Shown here: piece after piece, positions 32,601 to 42,150 of the stretch
How the letters are laid out: each line of letters starts with the position of its first letter
How positions within the stretch are numbered: the stretch's first letter is position 1
Origin: Melitaea cinxia
Taxonomy: Eukaryota > Arthropoda > Insecta > Lepidoptera > Nymphalidae
Length of the DNA stretch: 64,000 nt
Direction of reading: 5' to 3'
NCBI RefSeq assembly: GCF_905220565.1
Contig: NC_059398.1
Coordinates: 2,790,001-2,854,000, forward strand
Made by a program: the position numbers and the translations under genes
The notes under the pieces: generated by a model
What the model was told of the DNA's origin: nothing
Seen by the model: the letters and a program-made list of their open reading frames with translations, nothing else
Databases searched by the model: none

Positions 32601-35600
32601 AGTTCGTCCGCTCTCTCATTGCCCGGTGTTCCAACATGGGCCCTCAACCAAAAGAACCGTACTGTCTTATTCTCCTCCCGGAGCTGTCTGATTTGACTCT
32701 TCATTTCCACGGCCAGAGGGTGAGTTACTGAGGGGCTCCTCATCAGATCTAAAGATGACCTCGAGTCGCTCAGGATGTTGATGGAGCGTGACTTTGAGGT
32801 TTTTGCCATTTCCACTGCTCTGAAGAGTGCGTACATCTCGGATTGAAAGACAGTGTTGTGCGGCTCTAACCGGAAAGTGGAGTATCTTACTTCCCTGTCT
32901 TGATCCCAGCATGTGAGGGCAGCTCCTACTTTACCCTCTATTTTGCTTCCGTCGGTAAAGATGAGAGGTCCGACGATGCTGTGTTCCTCAAGGACTTCGG
33001 GGTTCAGACTCTCTAAGCGCTCGTACTCTGTTGGCATGAGTAGAGAAGGGTGGGGGTTTTGCATTGGTCCCACCCTGCGCTCCAGTTCTCTTCCCGGTGG
33101 AAGAAGGTCCGTGCTGTAACCTTTTTTTGTCTCAAAAAGTAAGGCCGCCTCTCGAACGCGAAGGTCTAACGGGAGTAAGCCTGTGAGGACTAGTGCCGAT
33201 GTAAGCGACACCGTTCTGTACGCCCTGCACATTTTCAGTGCAAATCCTCTCTGCAGGGAGTTTAGTTGCTTTCGTATGGTTAACTTCTCTGTTGCAGAGG
33301 ACCATACGCTCGCTGCGTACAGAACGATGGGCTCTATTACCGCCACATATATGGTCCGTACGATCTCTCCATTCAGACCCCAAGTTACTCTCGCCGCGCG
33401 CGCAAGCTGTTTATAAATGTCCGCAGCTTTTTTGCATATGGCGGATACGTGCGCGTTGAAAGTGAGCTTCGAGTCCAAAATGAGCCCCAGCAGTTTTATT
33501 TGATCTACAAGCCTCAGTCGGGTGCCGGACATATGGATTATGGGGGTATCGTATTTCAGCTTTTTAGTGAGCACCATCGCGTTGGTCTTATGCGCGGCGA
33601 AGCTCAGTTTGTTATGTATACCCCACTCTTGTACGGCAGCTAAGGTGGTTTCGGCTGAGGTCTGTAGGTTGCCGGATTTTTGGCTGGAGAAGACGAGGAC
33701 CACGTCGTCCGCAAAGGCCTGGCAATACACTCCCATATCGCTGATCTTTCTCAGCAGCGAATCCAGTATGAGGTTCCAAAAGGTTGGCCCGCCAATGGAT
33801 CCTTGGACGCAACCCTTCGTGGTCTCCTTCTCACTGGTCGCTCTGGCGTAGTTAACAATGACCTTTCGATCCTGGAGGTATGAGGCGACCATAGTAAATA
33901 GGTTTCTCGGGCAATGCTTGTCCACCAGCTGTTTTTTGAGAGCCGGCCACCATGCATTATCGAAAGCGCCCTCTATGTCAAGCGATACCAGAAGTACTAT
34001 CTTCTTAGAGTCCATTTCCTGCCTGATATGCTTGACGAGATCGTAGAGGGCGTCTTCCGTTCCCCTCTGTGGCATGAATCCGTACTGGCTTCGGTGCAGC
34101 GTAGGGAAGAGCCTCCACTGAAGTCTACCTACCATCATTTTCTCAACTGTCTTTCCTAGGATCGACAGGAGTCCGATAGGTCTATAGGACTTCGGGTGAG
34201 TATAGTCCTCTTTGGCTGGTTTGCGGAGGATGCATACGTGGGCGACCTTCCACTGCTTGGGGAAGTAGGATAGCAATAGGCATTTGTTCGCCAAAGCTAG
34301 GAATAACTCCCTGTCGCAGTTTATTGCCGCCGCGCATATATCCGACGTCAACCCGTCTGGGCCTGGAGCTTTTTTGGGATTTTGGCTCAAAAGAACCTGT
34401 TCCAGCTCCGCGGCCGTAAACGGCGGGTCGTCGTCGGACAGATCTTCTAACTCCGCGGGAGTTTTGCTTTCTACGGCTTCTCGGATCTGTTTGTGATAGA
34501 TGGTTTCGGTGTCTACAGAGTCGTCTGGGTAGAACGTTTTGGCCAGAAGTTTTGCCGACTGTTCTGGTGACAGCGTTTCGCCGGATTCGTTTCTTAGCAG
34601 TACGTCCTCGTGCCTACGAGAGGTCTTTCTGATAACTCTGTAGATACCGTCCCATACGCTTTCACGGTCCTGTGCCGTACAGAACTCCTTCCAGCTCCGA
34701 GTGGCTGCTTCGTCTGCTGCCTTTTTGTATTTCTCCTTGGCCCGTACGTACTCTTCGATGACGCCAGGCCTTCTGCAGGGTGCAGCGTTCCTTATGCGAC
34801 GTTTGGCTCTTAATTGCTCCCTTTTCAGGGAGTCTAGCTCAGACGACCACCAGGGTGGTCGGGGGTCGCCTTTCCACGGTTTTATCCTCGGAATGGTCCT
34901 CTCACATGTGCGGTGAATAATCGTGACATATTTTGCGATCATTCCCTCCAGCTCATCCTTGTTCGAGACTTTATGGACGGCACTCAGAGTGACGCTTTCT
35001 TCTGCGAGGCTGGATGTTAGGGTCGCGGTGAAATCGGTCCATCTCGCTTTTTTAGTGTTGTATCTGCGCGTCGAGATTGGGACCAATGGTTTTAAGTGCC
35101 CCTCAGTGCGCAGTCTAAACGTTATGGCGTTGTGATCAGATGTGATCAGATTTCGTTCCACTTGCCAGGTTTCCAGTCTCGCGAGAAGTGACTGACTGGT
35201 TAGGGTCAAGTCCACGCAGCTCGAGTATAACCTGTCTCCTCTGTATGTCTCGAACGTGGGTACATCCCCATTGTTATGAATGTGGAGGTCCATTTCAGTG
35301 ATAAATCCGTGGAGTTGTGCTCCTCGCTGGTCTTCGGAGCTGCTGCCCCACCAGTGACTCCAGGCGTTGACGTCACCGGCCACTATGTGATGGTGTGTGG
35401 GAAACTTCGCGGTAGCCGTTCTCACCTGTTTGAGATATGGTTCTATATCTTGGTCCCTTGGTTCGAAGTAGACGGACAGTATGCCAAGCTCGAGTCGGCC
35501 GGCCTTTACGAAGACGGCGGCCACGTTCTCGGTGACAATTTGGGGATCATGAATGACTTCCACGTTGTTACCGAACACGATAATCGCCGCCTTTACTGGT

Positions 35601-35818
35601 TTCTGGCGGCCCAGGGTGCACTGAATGATCTTCGTGCCTGGGTATTGTCTCATTTCGCCTGTTCTACCGGTATACGGTTCTTGTACTAGGGCGAAAGAGA
35701 TCCCCTTTTTCTGGGCCACCTGAAGTAGTTCACTAGTTGCCAACTTTGAGCGCTGCAGGTTTGCTTGTATAAAGCGCATAGCGCATCCTGCACCGTCCGC
35801 CTCTTTGTTAGGGACCAA
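29624..35818 (-). CDS. Retrotransposon ORF2: endonuclease-RT-RNase H-zinc-SF1 helicase
   Basis: 2064 residues without a stop. Residues 1-240: endonuclease/exonuclease/phosphatase fold with E47, GDVNAW at 148-153 and SDH at 227-229, for target nicking. About 480-780: reverse transcriptase, with SLDIEGAFDNAWW and FADD (DD 704-705). About 950-1090: RNase H, with FTDGSK (D956), an SDSRSS motif and HVGTPGNERADELA. C1168 onward: CVCDPNC...H...C zinc-binding region common in this LINE group. About 1190-1750: no family recognised. About 1755-2040: superfamily 1 helicase, with Walker A GVPGCGKTT (from 1766), Walker B VDEAL (about 1834), IGDINQLP, THRNP, TIHEAQGQTYEDV (about 1970) and VAVTRH (about 2006), matching the helicase of alpha-like positive-strand RNA viruses. 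Helicase activity in retrotransposition (unwinding RNA or cDNA) is inferred, not shown. The start is the first Met after ORF1. Confidence 0.95.
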   Translation of the reverse strand: MVPNKEADGAGCAMRFIQANLQRSKLATSELLQVAQKKGISFALVQEPYTGRTGEMRQYPGTKIIQCTLGRQKPVKAAIIVFGNNVEVIHDPQIVTENVAAVFVKAGRLELGILSVYFEPRDQDIEPYLKQVRTATAKFPTHHHIVAGDVNAWSHWWGSSSEDQRGAQLHGFITEMDLHIHNNGDVPTFETYRGDRLYSSCVDLTLTSQSLLARLETWQVERNLITSDHNAITFRLRTEGHLKPLVPISTRRYNTKKARWTDFTATLTSSLAEESVTLSAVHKVSNKDELEGMIAKYVTIIHRTCERTIPRIKPWKGDPRPPWWSSELDSLKREQLRAKRRIRNAAPCRRPGVIEEYVRAKEKYKKAADEAATRSWKEFCTAQDRESVWDGIYRVIRKTSRRHEDVLLRNESGETLSPEQSAKLLAKTFYPDDSVDTETIYHKQIREAVESKTPAELEDLSDDDPPFTAAELEQVLLSQNPKKAPGPDGLTSDICAAAINCDRELFLALANKCLLLSYFPKQWKVAHVCILRKPAKEDYTHPKSYRPIGLLSILGKTVEKMMVGRLQWRLFPTLHRSQYGFMPQRGTEDALYDLVKHIRQEMDSKKIVLLVSLDIEGAFDNAWWPALKKQLVDKHCPRNLFTMVASYLQDRKVIVNYARATSEKETTKGCVQGSIGGPTFWNLILDSLLRKISDMGVYCQAFADDVVLVFSSQKSGNLQTSAETTLAAVQEWGIHNKLSFAAHKTNAMVLTKKLKYDTPIIHMSGTRLRLVDQIKLLGLILDSKLTFNAHVSAICKKAADIYKQLARAARVTWGLNGEIVRTIYVAVIEPIVLYAASVWSSATEKLTIRKQLNSLQRGFALKMCRAYRTVSLTSALVLTGLLPLDLRVREAALLFETKKGYSTDLLPPGRELERRVGPMQNPHPSLLMPTEYERLESLNPEVLEEHSIVGPLIFTDGSKIEGKVGAALTCWDQDREVRYSTFRLEPHNTVFQSEMYALFRAVEMAKTSKSRSINILSDSRSSLDLMRSPSVTHPLAVEMKSQIRQLREENKTVRFFWLRAHVGTPGNERADELAKRAALTKKTAPDYDRVPLSYVKRQIREASARVWQDRYNSSETGSVTKIFLPDVKTARRLVRKSAPTSVDTQILTGHGGFAAYLHRFHITDSPSCVCDPNCEETVLHIILSCPRFSKERLDLELKLQIKLDQPSLHTILESETSRTSFLTFARKAVNTAAKRNSTLSPPLALTPTQNANTVVLTTHTQTHNTQTQIEQNRVQQVTQQDNITAPRMSPGRTLLGQITRTMSSSLQNLFRNRANQNAPPQPTQSRMTQSSPSEVNGSGEVGIRTRCVALFMDSETERMGISFCRSEERNQLAISPGLALLINGSTQKTSIKRTKITALAQEQEGDPTYRLLRLKNKEIALFEWGETSAFAQSSLWLQRLGEIPGGIPGRISVDSMRVGYDRGNVSDRYGCLMASKNIEVIVYEDRGEDLGYLRPKSKTPSSPALPTVSEPAPSGSERLQQKIENQKVEQRKARAAPESKPSSMSLATFIQATISPKQGKLPHHPSPKKAGQGERLSGTLSGFTKDDSPRHPEASLAARTRADMGQVEPPRLRPASTPFQHAENALIEFLAIIKANREVSLATCKKIMQAYQYDHQRLLEVELEEAEAAIYNSKTRQILKGKMSGRYMAAYNTTAGFVSAVESEGSDEESQTFDTPEGDPVVVVARCTKVMLGDRMLRMAKTISGDREAGLPSVTWGLPSLEWINGVPGCGKTTRIVRDFDEDTEVVITTTVEAAKDLKEKLAHRYGNKAKQKVRTMASVLVNGFREGSKIKRLTVDEALMNHFGAIVMAARLSGAEKVVLIGDINQLPYIDRDNLFEMRYRRPNLLTTISCELSCTHRNPKDVAFAISEVYKTVYSSSTKIRSLRVESLTGARIPVGRDRTLYLVFTQEEKRLLTDQGYGSGEGSRVLTIHEAQGQTYEDVVVLQTKTRRLKIHDSVSHAVVAVTRHTNTCVYYTDDRDDAIGRFVTKAAETSEKDILEHSLRMAIHHRDAAVIEGVLEMLKL

Positions 35819-35840
35819 AACTTTGGCTCCCGGGTCGCCC

Positions 35841-37919
35841 TTAGCAATATTGCACCCGTGATCTCGCTATATTATCCCATTTTATTCGTTCTGGGCACTC
35901 CGCGCTGTATGCAGTGTGTCCGAGGTCATGACCAGATCTTTTGGCTCTGAGACAGTTTATACACTGGGGCAGGTCACTCTTCGCTTTCGAGGGGCAGTTC
36001 CCCCCCGTGTGTTCACCAGCGCAGTAATTGCAGGCGTCTTTGTCCTGTTTGCAGAGTGCTTTGGTATGTCCGAATCCAAGGCACCTCATGCACTGGATGA
36101 GGGGGGACTGATCCTCGACTGCGCATCTACCGAATCCTATATATATCTTGCCCCTGTCTATAAACTTTTTCCAGAGTACCGGAGAAAGCTCGATCACAGG
36201 GTGGCACTCGTGGGGGTTTCGGGCGCGCTTCCTAAACCGCACCTTCATTTTAAGTGCCTTCTCGTCTACTCCTTCGAGGATGTGGCCATTTTGGGCCTTG
36301 ATGAGGTCTACTATCTCCTCATTGGTGTAACTTGAAAGTACTCCCCGCACGCAAACCAGGGGGTCCTGGTTTGTGGGCTCCCGCACCGTCAAGTCTGCGT
36401 TCTTTTGGACTTGACCCCTTATTTTGACCATATCCTCTTTTGAGGCGCACCTCACTACAATTTTTTGGTCGCGAGCTTTCCGGACCCTTTCCATCCTTGC
36501 CCCGGACTTCGTTAGGTCCAGCGAGTCTTTGATTTTGTTTAGTACTTGCTCGCCAGTTTCCTGCGGGTTCCGGGACGAGATGATGAGAGTGTGGTTGGGT
36601 CTTTGCTCCGCACTCTCTTGTTTGGGTCGAGCTGCGACCTGGGCGTAGGTAGTCGGCGCCCGAGGAGCCAGTTTGGTGACGCCTTCTTTAATTGTATTGA
36701 GGGTCTCTTTGACTTCCCGAACCGCCATCTCTGTCTCCAGTGACGGTTTCTTTGGGGAGGTCGTGATCTTGTTCGAGTCCCTCAAGGTGCGCACCTCCGA
36801 GGACATGATCTCCACTTTTTCGTTAAGCGTTTCGAATAAAGGGGTCAGATCCAGTTCTGGGTGTGTTTGGGGATTGGATAGTTGAATGTTGGTAATTTTT
36901 GTTTGGTGTAAAATTTCTTCAATTTGGTTTTTCCACACCGTGTCCATATTTGATTGTGTGCGGCTTTCGTCGTCCAAAGCCAACGGAATGTTGTCTATTT
37001 TCGCAGTGAGAAGGGTTCTGGTCTCTGCTAAGTCACCCTTGAGCTTCTCTAGAAAGCTTGAGATCGAACCCATCTTTTTCCCCACCGCCTCTAGCGCCTC
37101 CTGAGACACGAAGTTGGTCTGTGGGGGCACTTCACTGCCGGCCTTGGCCAACGAAATTGCCCTCCAGATCTCATTTTGTTTCTCCTGGAGCTCGACTTGT
37201 ATCTCCCGGAGTTCGCGTATCTGATGAAAGGGCTCAACCGTCTCGTAGCCCAGCCAGGAACGCACGGCTCGAGTCTCCCTTAATGACTCTGCAACGTCTG
37301 TCTGCACTGTTTGTATCCCCGAGAGGAGCGTCTTTTTCATTTCTGTGAGCTCCTTTGTATGGGCTCTTTCAACCCTCACTAGCTCTTGGGCGTGACGGGC
37401 GCGCTCCTTCTCGAGGGCACATTTATGCCGATTTCGTGAGTCCGAGAGCGACAGGACCGTTTCATACAACCCCTGTAGGCTCTCGTAGACGGTGATCTTT
37501 AACTCCCGTTTCATTTTTTCGGCACTCTCCAGTGCTTCCTTTCCGCGTTGCAGAAGTTTGTTGGCCACACCCGTGACCATGTCCATCTCAACGCCTGTGC
37601 CTCTCCTTGGAGTGGTATATAGCAGGGAGGTTCTCCTGCTGCTCGCCGATGCGAGCGAGCCCTCCGGGGACGCCTCGTTGTCCTCCAAATCCGACATTGG
37701 AGGCTCAGATGCTGTATCGGTATGGACCATTACTATTTCGGCCACGTTTTTATATTGTTGCTGTGTCAGTTGGTCGCTTGATGTCGACGGCAACGGATCA
37801 GCAGATGCGCCTGTTACGGTAGCAAGCTTTTTTAAGACTCTTTTCCGGAGCGACACCGATGACTTTGAGGTCACCGATGACGCCTCGGTTGTTTTCTTGG
37901 TGTTTTGGGTTGAAGACAT
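35841..37919 (-). CDS. Retrotransposon ORF1: gag-like nucleic-acid-binding protein
   Basis: 692 residues. The N-terminus is Ser/Lys/Thr-rich and basic (LRKRVLKKL near 25). About 120-330 is rich in heptad-like Leu/Glu/Lys and is probably a coiled coil for oligomerisation. About 430-560 resembles the region before the knuckles in R1/Jockey ORF1 proteins. The C-terminus has zinc knuckles: CMRCLGFGHTKALC at 610-623 (C-x2-C-x4-H-x4-C), CNYCAGEHTGGNC at 630-642 (C-x2-C-x3-H-x4-C) and a third, CINC...H...C, after 653. The protein should bind element RNA to form ribonucleoprotein particles. The start codon follows a run of 25 A, the stop lies 22 nt before the ORF2 start, so ORF2 would need re-initiation or another coupling mechanism. 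Confidence 0.93.
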   Translation of the reverse strand: MSSTQNTKKTTEASSVTSKSSVSLRKRVLKKLATVTGASADPLPSTSSDQLTQQQYKNVAEIVMVHTDTASEPPMSDLEDNEASPEGSLASASSRRTSLLYTTPRRGTGVEMDMVTGVANKLLQRGKEALESAEKMKRELKITVYESLQGLYETVLSLSDSRNRHKCALEKERARHAQELVRVERAHTKELTEMKKTLLSGIQTVQTDVAESLRETRAVRSWLGYETVEPFHQIRELREIQVELQEKQNEIWRAISLAKAGSEVPPQTNFVSQEALEAVGKKMGSISSFLEKLKGDLAETRTLLTAKIDNIPLALDDESRTQSNMDTVWKNQIEEILHQTKITNIQLSNPQTHPELDLTPLFETLNEKVEIMSSEVRTLRDSNKITTSPKKPSLETEMAVREVKETLNTIKEGVTKLAPRAPTTYAQVAARPKQESAEQRPNHTLIISSRNPQETGEQVLNKIKDSLDLTKSGARMERVRKARDQKIVVRCASKEDMVKIRGQVQKNADLTVREPTNQDPLVCVRGVLSSYTNEEIVDLIKAQNGHILEGVDEKALKMKVRFRKRARNPHECHPVIELSPVLWKKFIDRGKIYIGFGRCAVEDQSPLIQCMRCLGFGHTKALCKQDKDACNYCAGEHTGGNCPSKAKSDLPQCINCLRAKRSGHDLGHTAYSAECPERIKWDNIARSRVQYC

Positions 37920-38482
37920 TTTTTTTTTTTTTTTTTTTTTTTTTCTACAACTTACTAACTACTATTTGTACTGTACTTAATACTACTTACAATTTAAGCT
38001 TAACAGTAATGTATACTAAGACTAATTTGGTCGGTCAGTTGGACTCACGTGGCGCAAGGTGTTACGTCGCCGATGTTGCAGTAGCACGAGGTCGCCGGTG
38101 TTGATGCTTCCCCGTGGAGTACCAAGCTCGATCTAGTGGTGACCGGTGGTGATGGTAGTTGGTGTGATGAATGTTAGTGTCCGCTCCTGAGGTTGTTAAT
38201 CCGGGATTTCTGTTGGAGCCAAGTTTTCTCCGACTTTATTCGCGAGCTAATCCTCTTCAGAGCTGGTCCGAAGGTGGCCGGGCCGAGTCCTCGACAGATC
38301 GGTTGTCGTCGGTGGAGCGCCGGGTACGACAGACGCGTATCTATGCGGCGTACGTGATGTACGTGACGTACGTGCCTTCGTCTCTAAATAATGTTGTTAC
38401 TAGGTCTTGACGGCGCCGGTCTGGCGGGCACGTGGATCCTATTCCTCTATAGAGAGGCTATATGTACCCACTCTGGATGAAA
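37920..38482 (-). other. Retrotransposon 5' UTR with A25 leader tract
   Basis: Immediately 5' of the ORF1 ATG are 25 consecutive A (T on plus, 37920-37944). Further upstream the region is GC-rich, with CGTACGTGATGTACGTGACG repeated words near 38345-38375. No ORF is conserved. It presumably contains the internal promoter of the element, which cannot be located by eye. Confidence 0.7.
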
Positions 38483-38496
38483 CAACAATTAAGTTT
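38483..38496. repeat. Target-site duplication, right copy
   Basis: Exact repeat of 29081-29094 (CAACAATTAAGTTT), directly after the 5' end of the element. The identity marks the insertion boundaries and argues for a recent event. Confidence 0.85.
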
Positions 38497-38654
38497 AAAA
38501 CTGCAACAATCTGGCCTTTGATGTTAACTTTAAAGATAATACAAAATCTTATATCAATAAAAATGTATAAATTATAATTTATGTTTAATACAATTATGAC
38601 ATACATTTAATTACAAAAATAAAATTAATTTTTCCTTCCCTTACTTAGATTGTC

Positions 38655-38893
38655 GGGAAGAAGAAAATGAAAAAAAAAATGAATGTTGCTAAGCGCATAG
38701 CTCGAAAATGGCTCGACCAATCGCATATTTTTTTTTTTGTATGTTCCTTAAGAACCACGGAAGGTTTACTAAAAGAAAAATACTAAAAGAAAGAAAGAAA
38801 GAAAGAAAGAGAGATATAAAGCTAAAAGAAAAAAAATGAATAATTTTTACCATTAACTTTTGACAGAACGAAGTCTGTCCGGGCAGCTAGTTA
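38655..38893 (+). mobile_element. Helitron-like element 3' part
   Basis: AATGTTGCTAAGCGCATAGC and AACCACGGAAGGTT are shared with 39951-40151. The 3' end is GACAGAACGAAGTCTGTC (an 18-nt hairpin), then CGGGCAGCTAGT: hairpin plus CTAG terminus as in Helitrons. Confidence 0.6.
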
Positions 38894-38966
38894 TAAATAA
38901 TAATAAGATTCGTACTATTTAGGTCGCTTAGAACCGAATGAGCTATAAGTAATGTTTTGCATTATT

Positions 38967-39195
38967 GAAGTAAAAATTCTTTATGCATGCTTGACCTGGG
39001 GAGTAAGCTGGTGAATGCGTGACAAAAGCGTTACGAAGTGTGATCGGGCGAGGCCAACGAAGCAAGAGAGAGATGCGAGCACACATTTTCTTTCCCTCTT
39101 TCTCTCATAGCCAGTTACGTTTCGTATATATAAAATACAAAGCATTCTTATTGTGTGGAAGTTTTACTTCGTTCATGTGGTCTAAAACACATTCG
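38967..39195 (+). repeat. Dispersed ~190-bp element copy, slightly longer
   Basis: GAAGTAAAAATTCTTTATGC to CATGTGGTCTAAAACACATTCG. It resembles 12829, with an insertion of C/T-rich sequence near 39090-39110. Confidence 0.75.
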
Positions 39196-39261
39196 TTTTT
39201 TTTTTTCTGACATATTATTTTTTTCGTATTTTCATGGAATGGTATTTTTTTAGTTCTATGT

Positions 39262-39420
39262 TCCAGTGATGGGTAAGGTGGCCAGAGCACCTCGGGAGAG
39301 TTTAGGGTTAGGGTTGCAAACGCATTTGCAATGCTTCTGGTGTTGCAGACGCCTATAACTAAGGTAATCGCTTACCATCAGATGGGGCGTTTGATTGTTT
39401 TCCGACCTAGTTGTATAAAA
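39262..39420 (+). repeat. Interspersed repeat copy
   Basis: GTGATGGGTAAGGTGGCCAG, GGTTGCAAACGCATTTGCAA, GGTGTTGCAGACGCCTATAA and TTTTCCGACCTAGTTGTATA, as at 20283 and 46996. Confidence 0.7.
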
Positions 39421-39719
39421 AAAGAACTAGAAGACCTTAGACCTTTAGCCTTAAAAACATTGTCATTTTTAGTGATGGATGTACATTACAAAAAGAAAAT
39501 TTTGTGATTTCAAAACTTTTCTGCCATTGGCAATTTAAAAAAAAAAAAACATTCTAATACACAATATAATATTTAGAAAAAAGTCACACTCAAATAGAGA
39601 CTGATTCAGTTTATTTGATGATTGAAAGTAAGTTAAACAATCATGAGTTTTTTCACCCAGTCAGTACTCCTCAGTTACCAAAGAAGCTAGACTAAATCCA
39701 TCAACAAATGAAGTTGCAA

Positions 39720-40560
39720 TGGTAGACCACAATTCTGAAACTACTAACTTAAGTTGTAAAATAGTAGTTTATGCAACTGTCATATAATGAAGGGTATTAA
39801 AACACGAGTGTGAGTTTATGAAACGAGCGCAGCGAGTTTCATAATAGTACCGAGTGTTTAATACCCGTGTTATATGCAGTTGCATACACTACTTTATCTT
39901 CACTAATGCAATTAATCAAACAACAAGAGCAAAAGCTGACAATAGTTTATCTATAATATAAAAATGAGTCGCTGAATGTGTTGCTAAGCGCAAAACTCGA
40001 GAACGGTTGGACCGATTTCGCTAATTCTTTTTTTAAAATTTTCCTTGAAGTACGAGGATGGTTCTTACGGAGAGAAAAATTCTAAAAAAAAAAATAATAA
40101 AATTAAAGAATCGACTGTTAGGCGATACGAAGTTCGCCGGGTCAGCTAGTTTATAATAATTGTTCAAAATTTGGATGGTACAATTTTGAAAGTTAATGTT
40201 AATTATTGATCCAGCAGCTGTAGCGGTCGCGGGGCAAGCAGTAGAGCTCGTAGACGGAGTCGGAATAAGTTATTATATTCTTTTTCATATAATTTTCTAG
40301 ATTTTTCTGGCAAGATTGTGAGTTAATTTTGTTGCCAATTCTAGAATATCCGGAGGCGTACAAATATCATCGTCGCTATCCATTTTTAACTTTTAATTTA
40401 ATAAATTAAATTCAAGCGTACGTGTATTGTCACAGTGATTTTGCCGCCATTAAAATCTAACCAATGAGAGCGCAGCTGCGCGCATGCGCGCGATGTTTTA
40501 ATGAGATTTTACGATATCGATGTGGATATTATACCATCATGTGAAATTGCTTAAATTGAG
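39720..40560. mobile_element. Probable DNA-transposon derivative, interrupted by a Helitron
   Basis: Around 39780-39900 several inverted words occur (GAAACGAGCGCAGCGAGTTTC; GGGTATTAAAACACGAGT against GAGTGTTTAATACCCG). On the right is CAATGAGAGCGCAGCTGCGCG. A short minus-strand reading frame (MDSDDDICTPPDILELATK, 40297-40383) ends after 28 codons. It looks like a MITE-type or degenerate element; its superfamily is not identified. Confidence 0.4.
39951..40151 (+). mobile_element. Non-autonomous Helitron
   Basis: It starts TCTATAATATAAAAATGAGT, passes GTTGCTAAGCGCAAAACTCG and GGTTGGACCGATTTCGCTAA, and ends GGCGATACGAAGTTCGCC (hairpin) then GGGTCAGCTAG, inserted between A and T. 5' TC, 3' hairpin, CTRR end and A|T target are all canonical. 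Confidence 0.8.
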
Positions 40561-40979
40561 TGTTTTGTTGTCTGCGCTATAACAGTAGTAATTATAAGTC
40601 AAGTATTGGAAACATAAGTAGAATGTTACAACATTAGTGTAGATAAACTAACTTTATAGTTGATATAATCCAGCCTAAGAGGGACTGGTGCAAAGTATGT
40701 GGTTGATATCAGAGTTCTCAAGTACAAAACCAATAGTACAATTGAATACAAACTTAGATACAGTGACGAATTTAGGCTATCACAAAGGAAAAAAATCATA
40801 TATCCCAACATAACTCTTTACTGATAGATTGTCAATTTCAATGTCAAAATATGAACATTTACAACAAATAATAAAAGTGTTGTTTCACTGGATTCTTATT
40901 CTATCTAATTCCGATTATATTCTAATCTAATAATTCTATGACAATTTACTACTCTACTCTGTAATAATAAGGTCTAGTC

Positions 40980-42150
40980 ACTAAAAAAAATATATATGAT
41001 ACAAACTTCTTATCATTTCATGGATTCACCGTGCAGATACCAGGTCCATCGTGTGGCAGAAGGAGAAACTCAGAGCAGTTCCCAGGACTTGAGACCTAGG
41101 TGTAGGTTTATGGAGGCCCCCTTTCAGGGCGCTACACCTCGGGACACCGAGGTTGCTCCAGGAAGTCGTCGGCAACACAAGGGGTCTGCTTCCTCAATGA
41201 GCTAGGCTGTATTGTAGTGGGCTCGGTTTTTCGCATTTAGACACAGAGGTGGTCCGTTATGCGTGAAAAAGGAGCTAGGCTGGCATGAATGAGGCCCCCA
41301 GCCTACCACGCAAAATAGGCGCACTGAGACGTCGAGTTGCGGAAAAGAGCCCGTGAACAACAACAACAACATGGAGGCCCCCTTTGAGATGCACTTCGCT
41401 GCTCACCTTTATTGCTTGAGTTTCCCGCTCTGCCTAGCTAAATTTGGTAGGAGCCTGCTAGTGCAGCCTCAAACACTCGTTCTAAAATAGAACTTACTGC
41501 AGTTCTCAACAGGTCAAGGTCTTTCAGAAGATTATAGAGAGATTTTGCTGGTATACCTCTCGTTCCTACTTCTATCGCATATAAATTAACCACATAACCA
41601 TTTTAGTTAAGTTTGTTTGTTAGATCATAATAATTATTTAATTTTATTGTGTGGTCTTTAAGAATGTTGGTTGCTCACGGTACAGTGAGCTCTACTAGTA
41701 GTAGTATTATATGTTTAATGTGTCTAGAAAAGAGAACTATATACATCCTCTAGGATTTTATAGTGCTTTTCATATGCATCCATTAAAATAGTTTAATCAG
41801 GTGCGGTACCTATGATTGAGAAAGGCTTCCTTTTAGAGTTGTCAGTTGTGCCTGCCTTTATAAAGTTAATTTGTCATTTATTAGTGGTCAAATCTTTGGC
41901 TAAGCTTTAGCTACTGAAAGACTTACTGCTTCACGTATGACTTCAAGTACTCTATCATGTCAATGTGAGTAATAAACATCAAGCATATATTAAGCAGCAC
42001 CTTACAAACCTACCAATAAGTGCCTAGCAGTACCTACTGCTTCACCACAAGTATAGCAAGATTTTTTTAGAGGCTTTGCCTCATCTTACTAGGCTACTTT
42101 GGTCTTGGAGGGATTACACTTACAACATTCCCCTACAAGTAGTGCAGACT
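40980..42150. pseudogene. Degenerate LINE remnants
   Basis: 40980-41370 ends in GAACAACAACAACAACA, a simple-repeat tail seen at LINE 3' ends. From about 41380 to 42100 the minus strand reads in pieces KSCYTCGEAVGTARHLLVG and then YMLDVYYSH-HDRVLEVIREA. The C-x2-C...H pattern with a following HDRV helix resembles the C-terminal region of R4/Dong-type LINE proteins. Frames are broken throughout. Confidence 0.4.

Larger units (their letters stand above)
29092..38482 (-). mobile_element. Full-length non-LTR retrotransposon with viral-type helicase
   Basis: A 9.4 kb minus-strand element bounded by a 14-bp direct repeat. From its 5' end (38482): about 540 nt 5' UTR, an A25 tract touching the ORF1 start codon, ORF1 (37919-35841), 22 nt gap, ORF2 (35818-29624), 3' UTR of about 510 nt holding an A48 tract, and a terminal poly(A) of about 18 (29109-29092). 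Both ORFs are uninterrupted. ORF1 has CCHC knuckles; ORF2 has an apurinic-type endonuclease, reverse transcriptase, RNase H and a C-terminal superfamily 1 helicase. The endonuclease start (MRFIQANLQRSKLATSELL) and the presence of RNase H point to the R1/I side of the LINE tree. It sits between the sugar transporter and the exon at 42351, not inside a known exon. Confidence 0.95.

Noticed and set aside
29672..37980. Many plus-strand frames of 60-160 codons over the retrotransposon
   Set aside because: All overlap the two minus-strand ORFs, which carry every recognised domain. The plus-strand frames show none.
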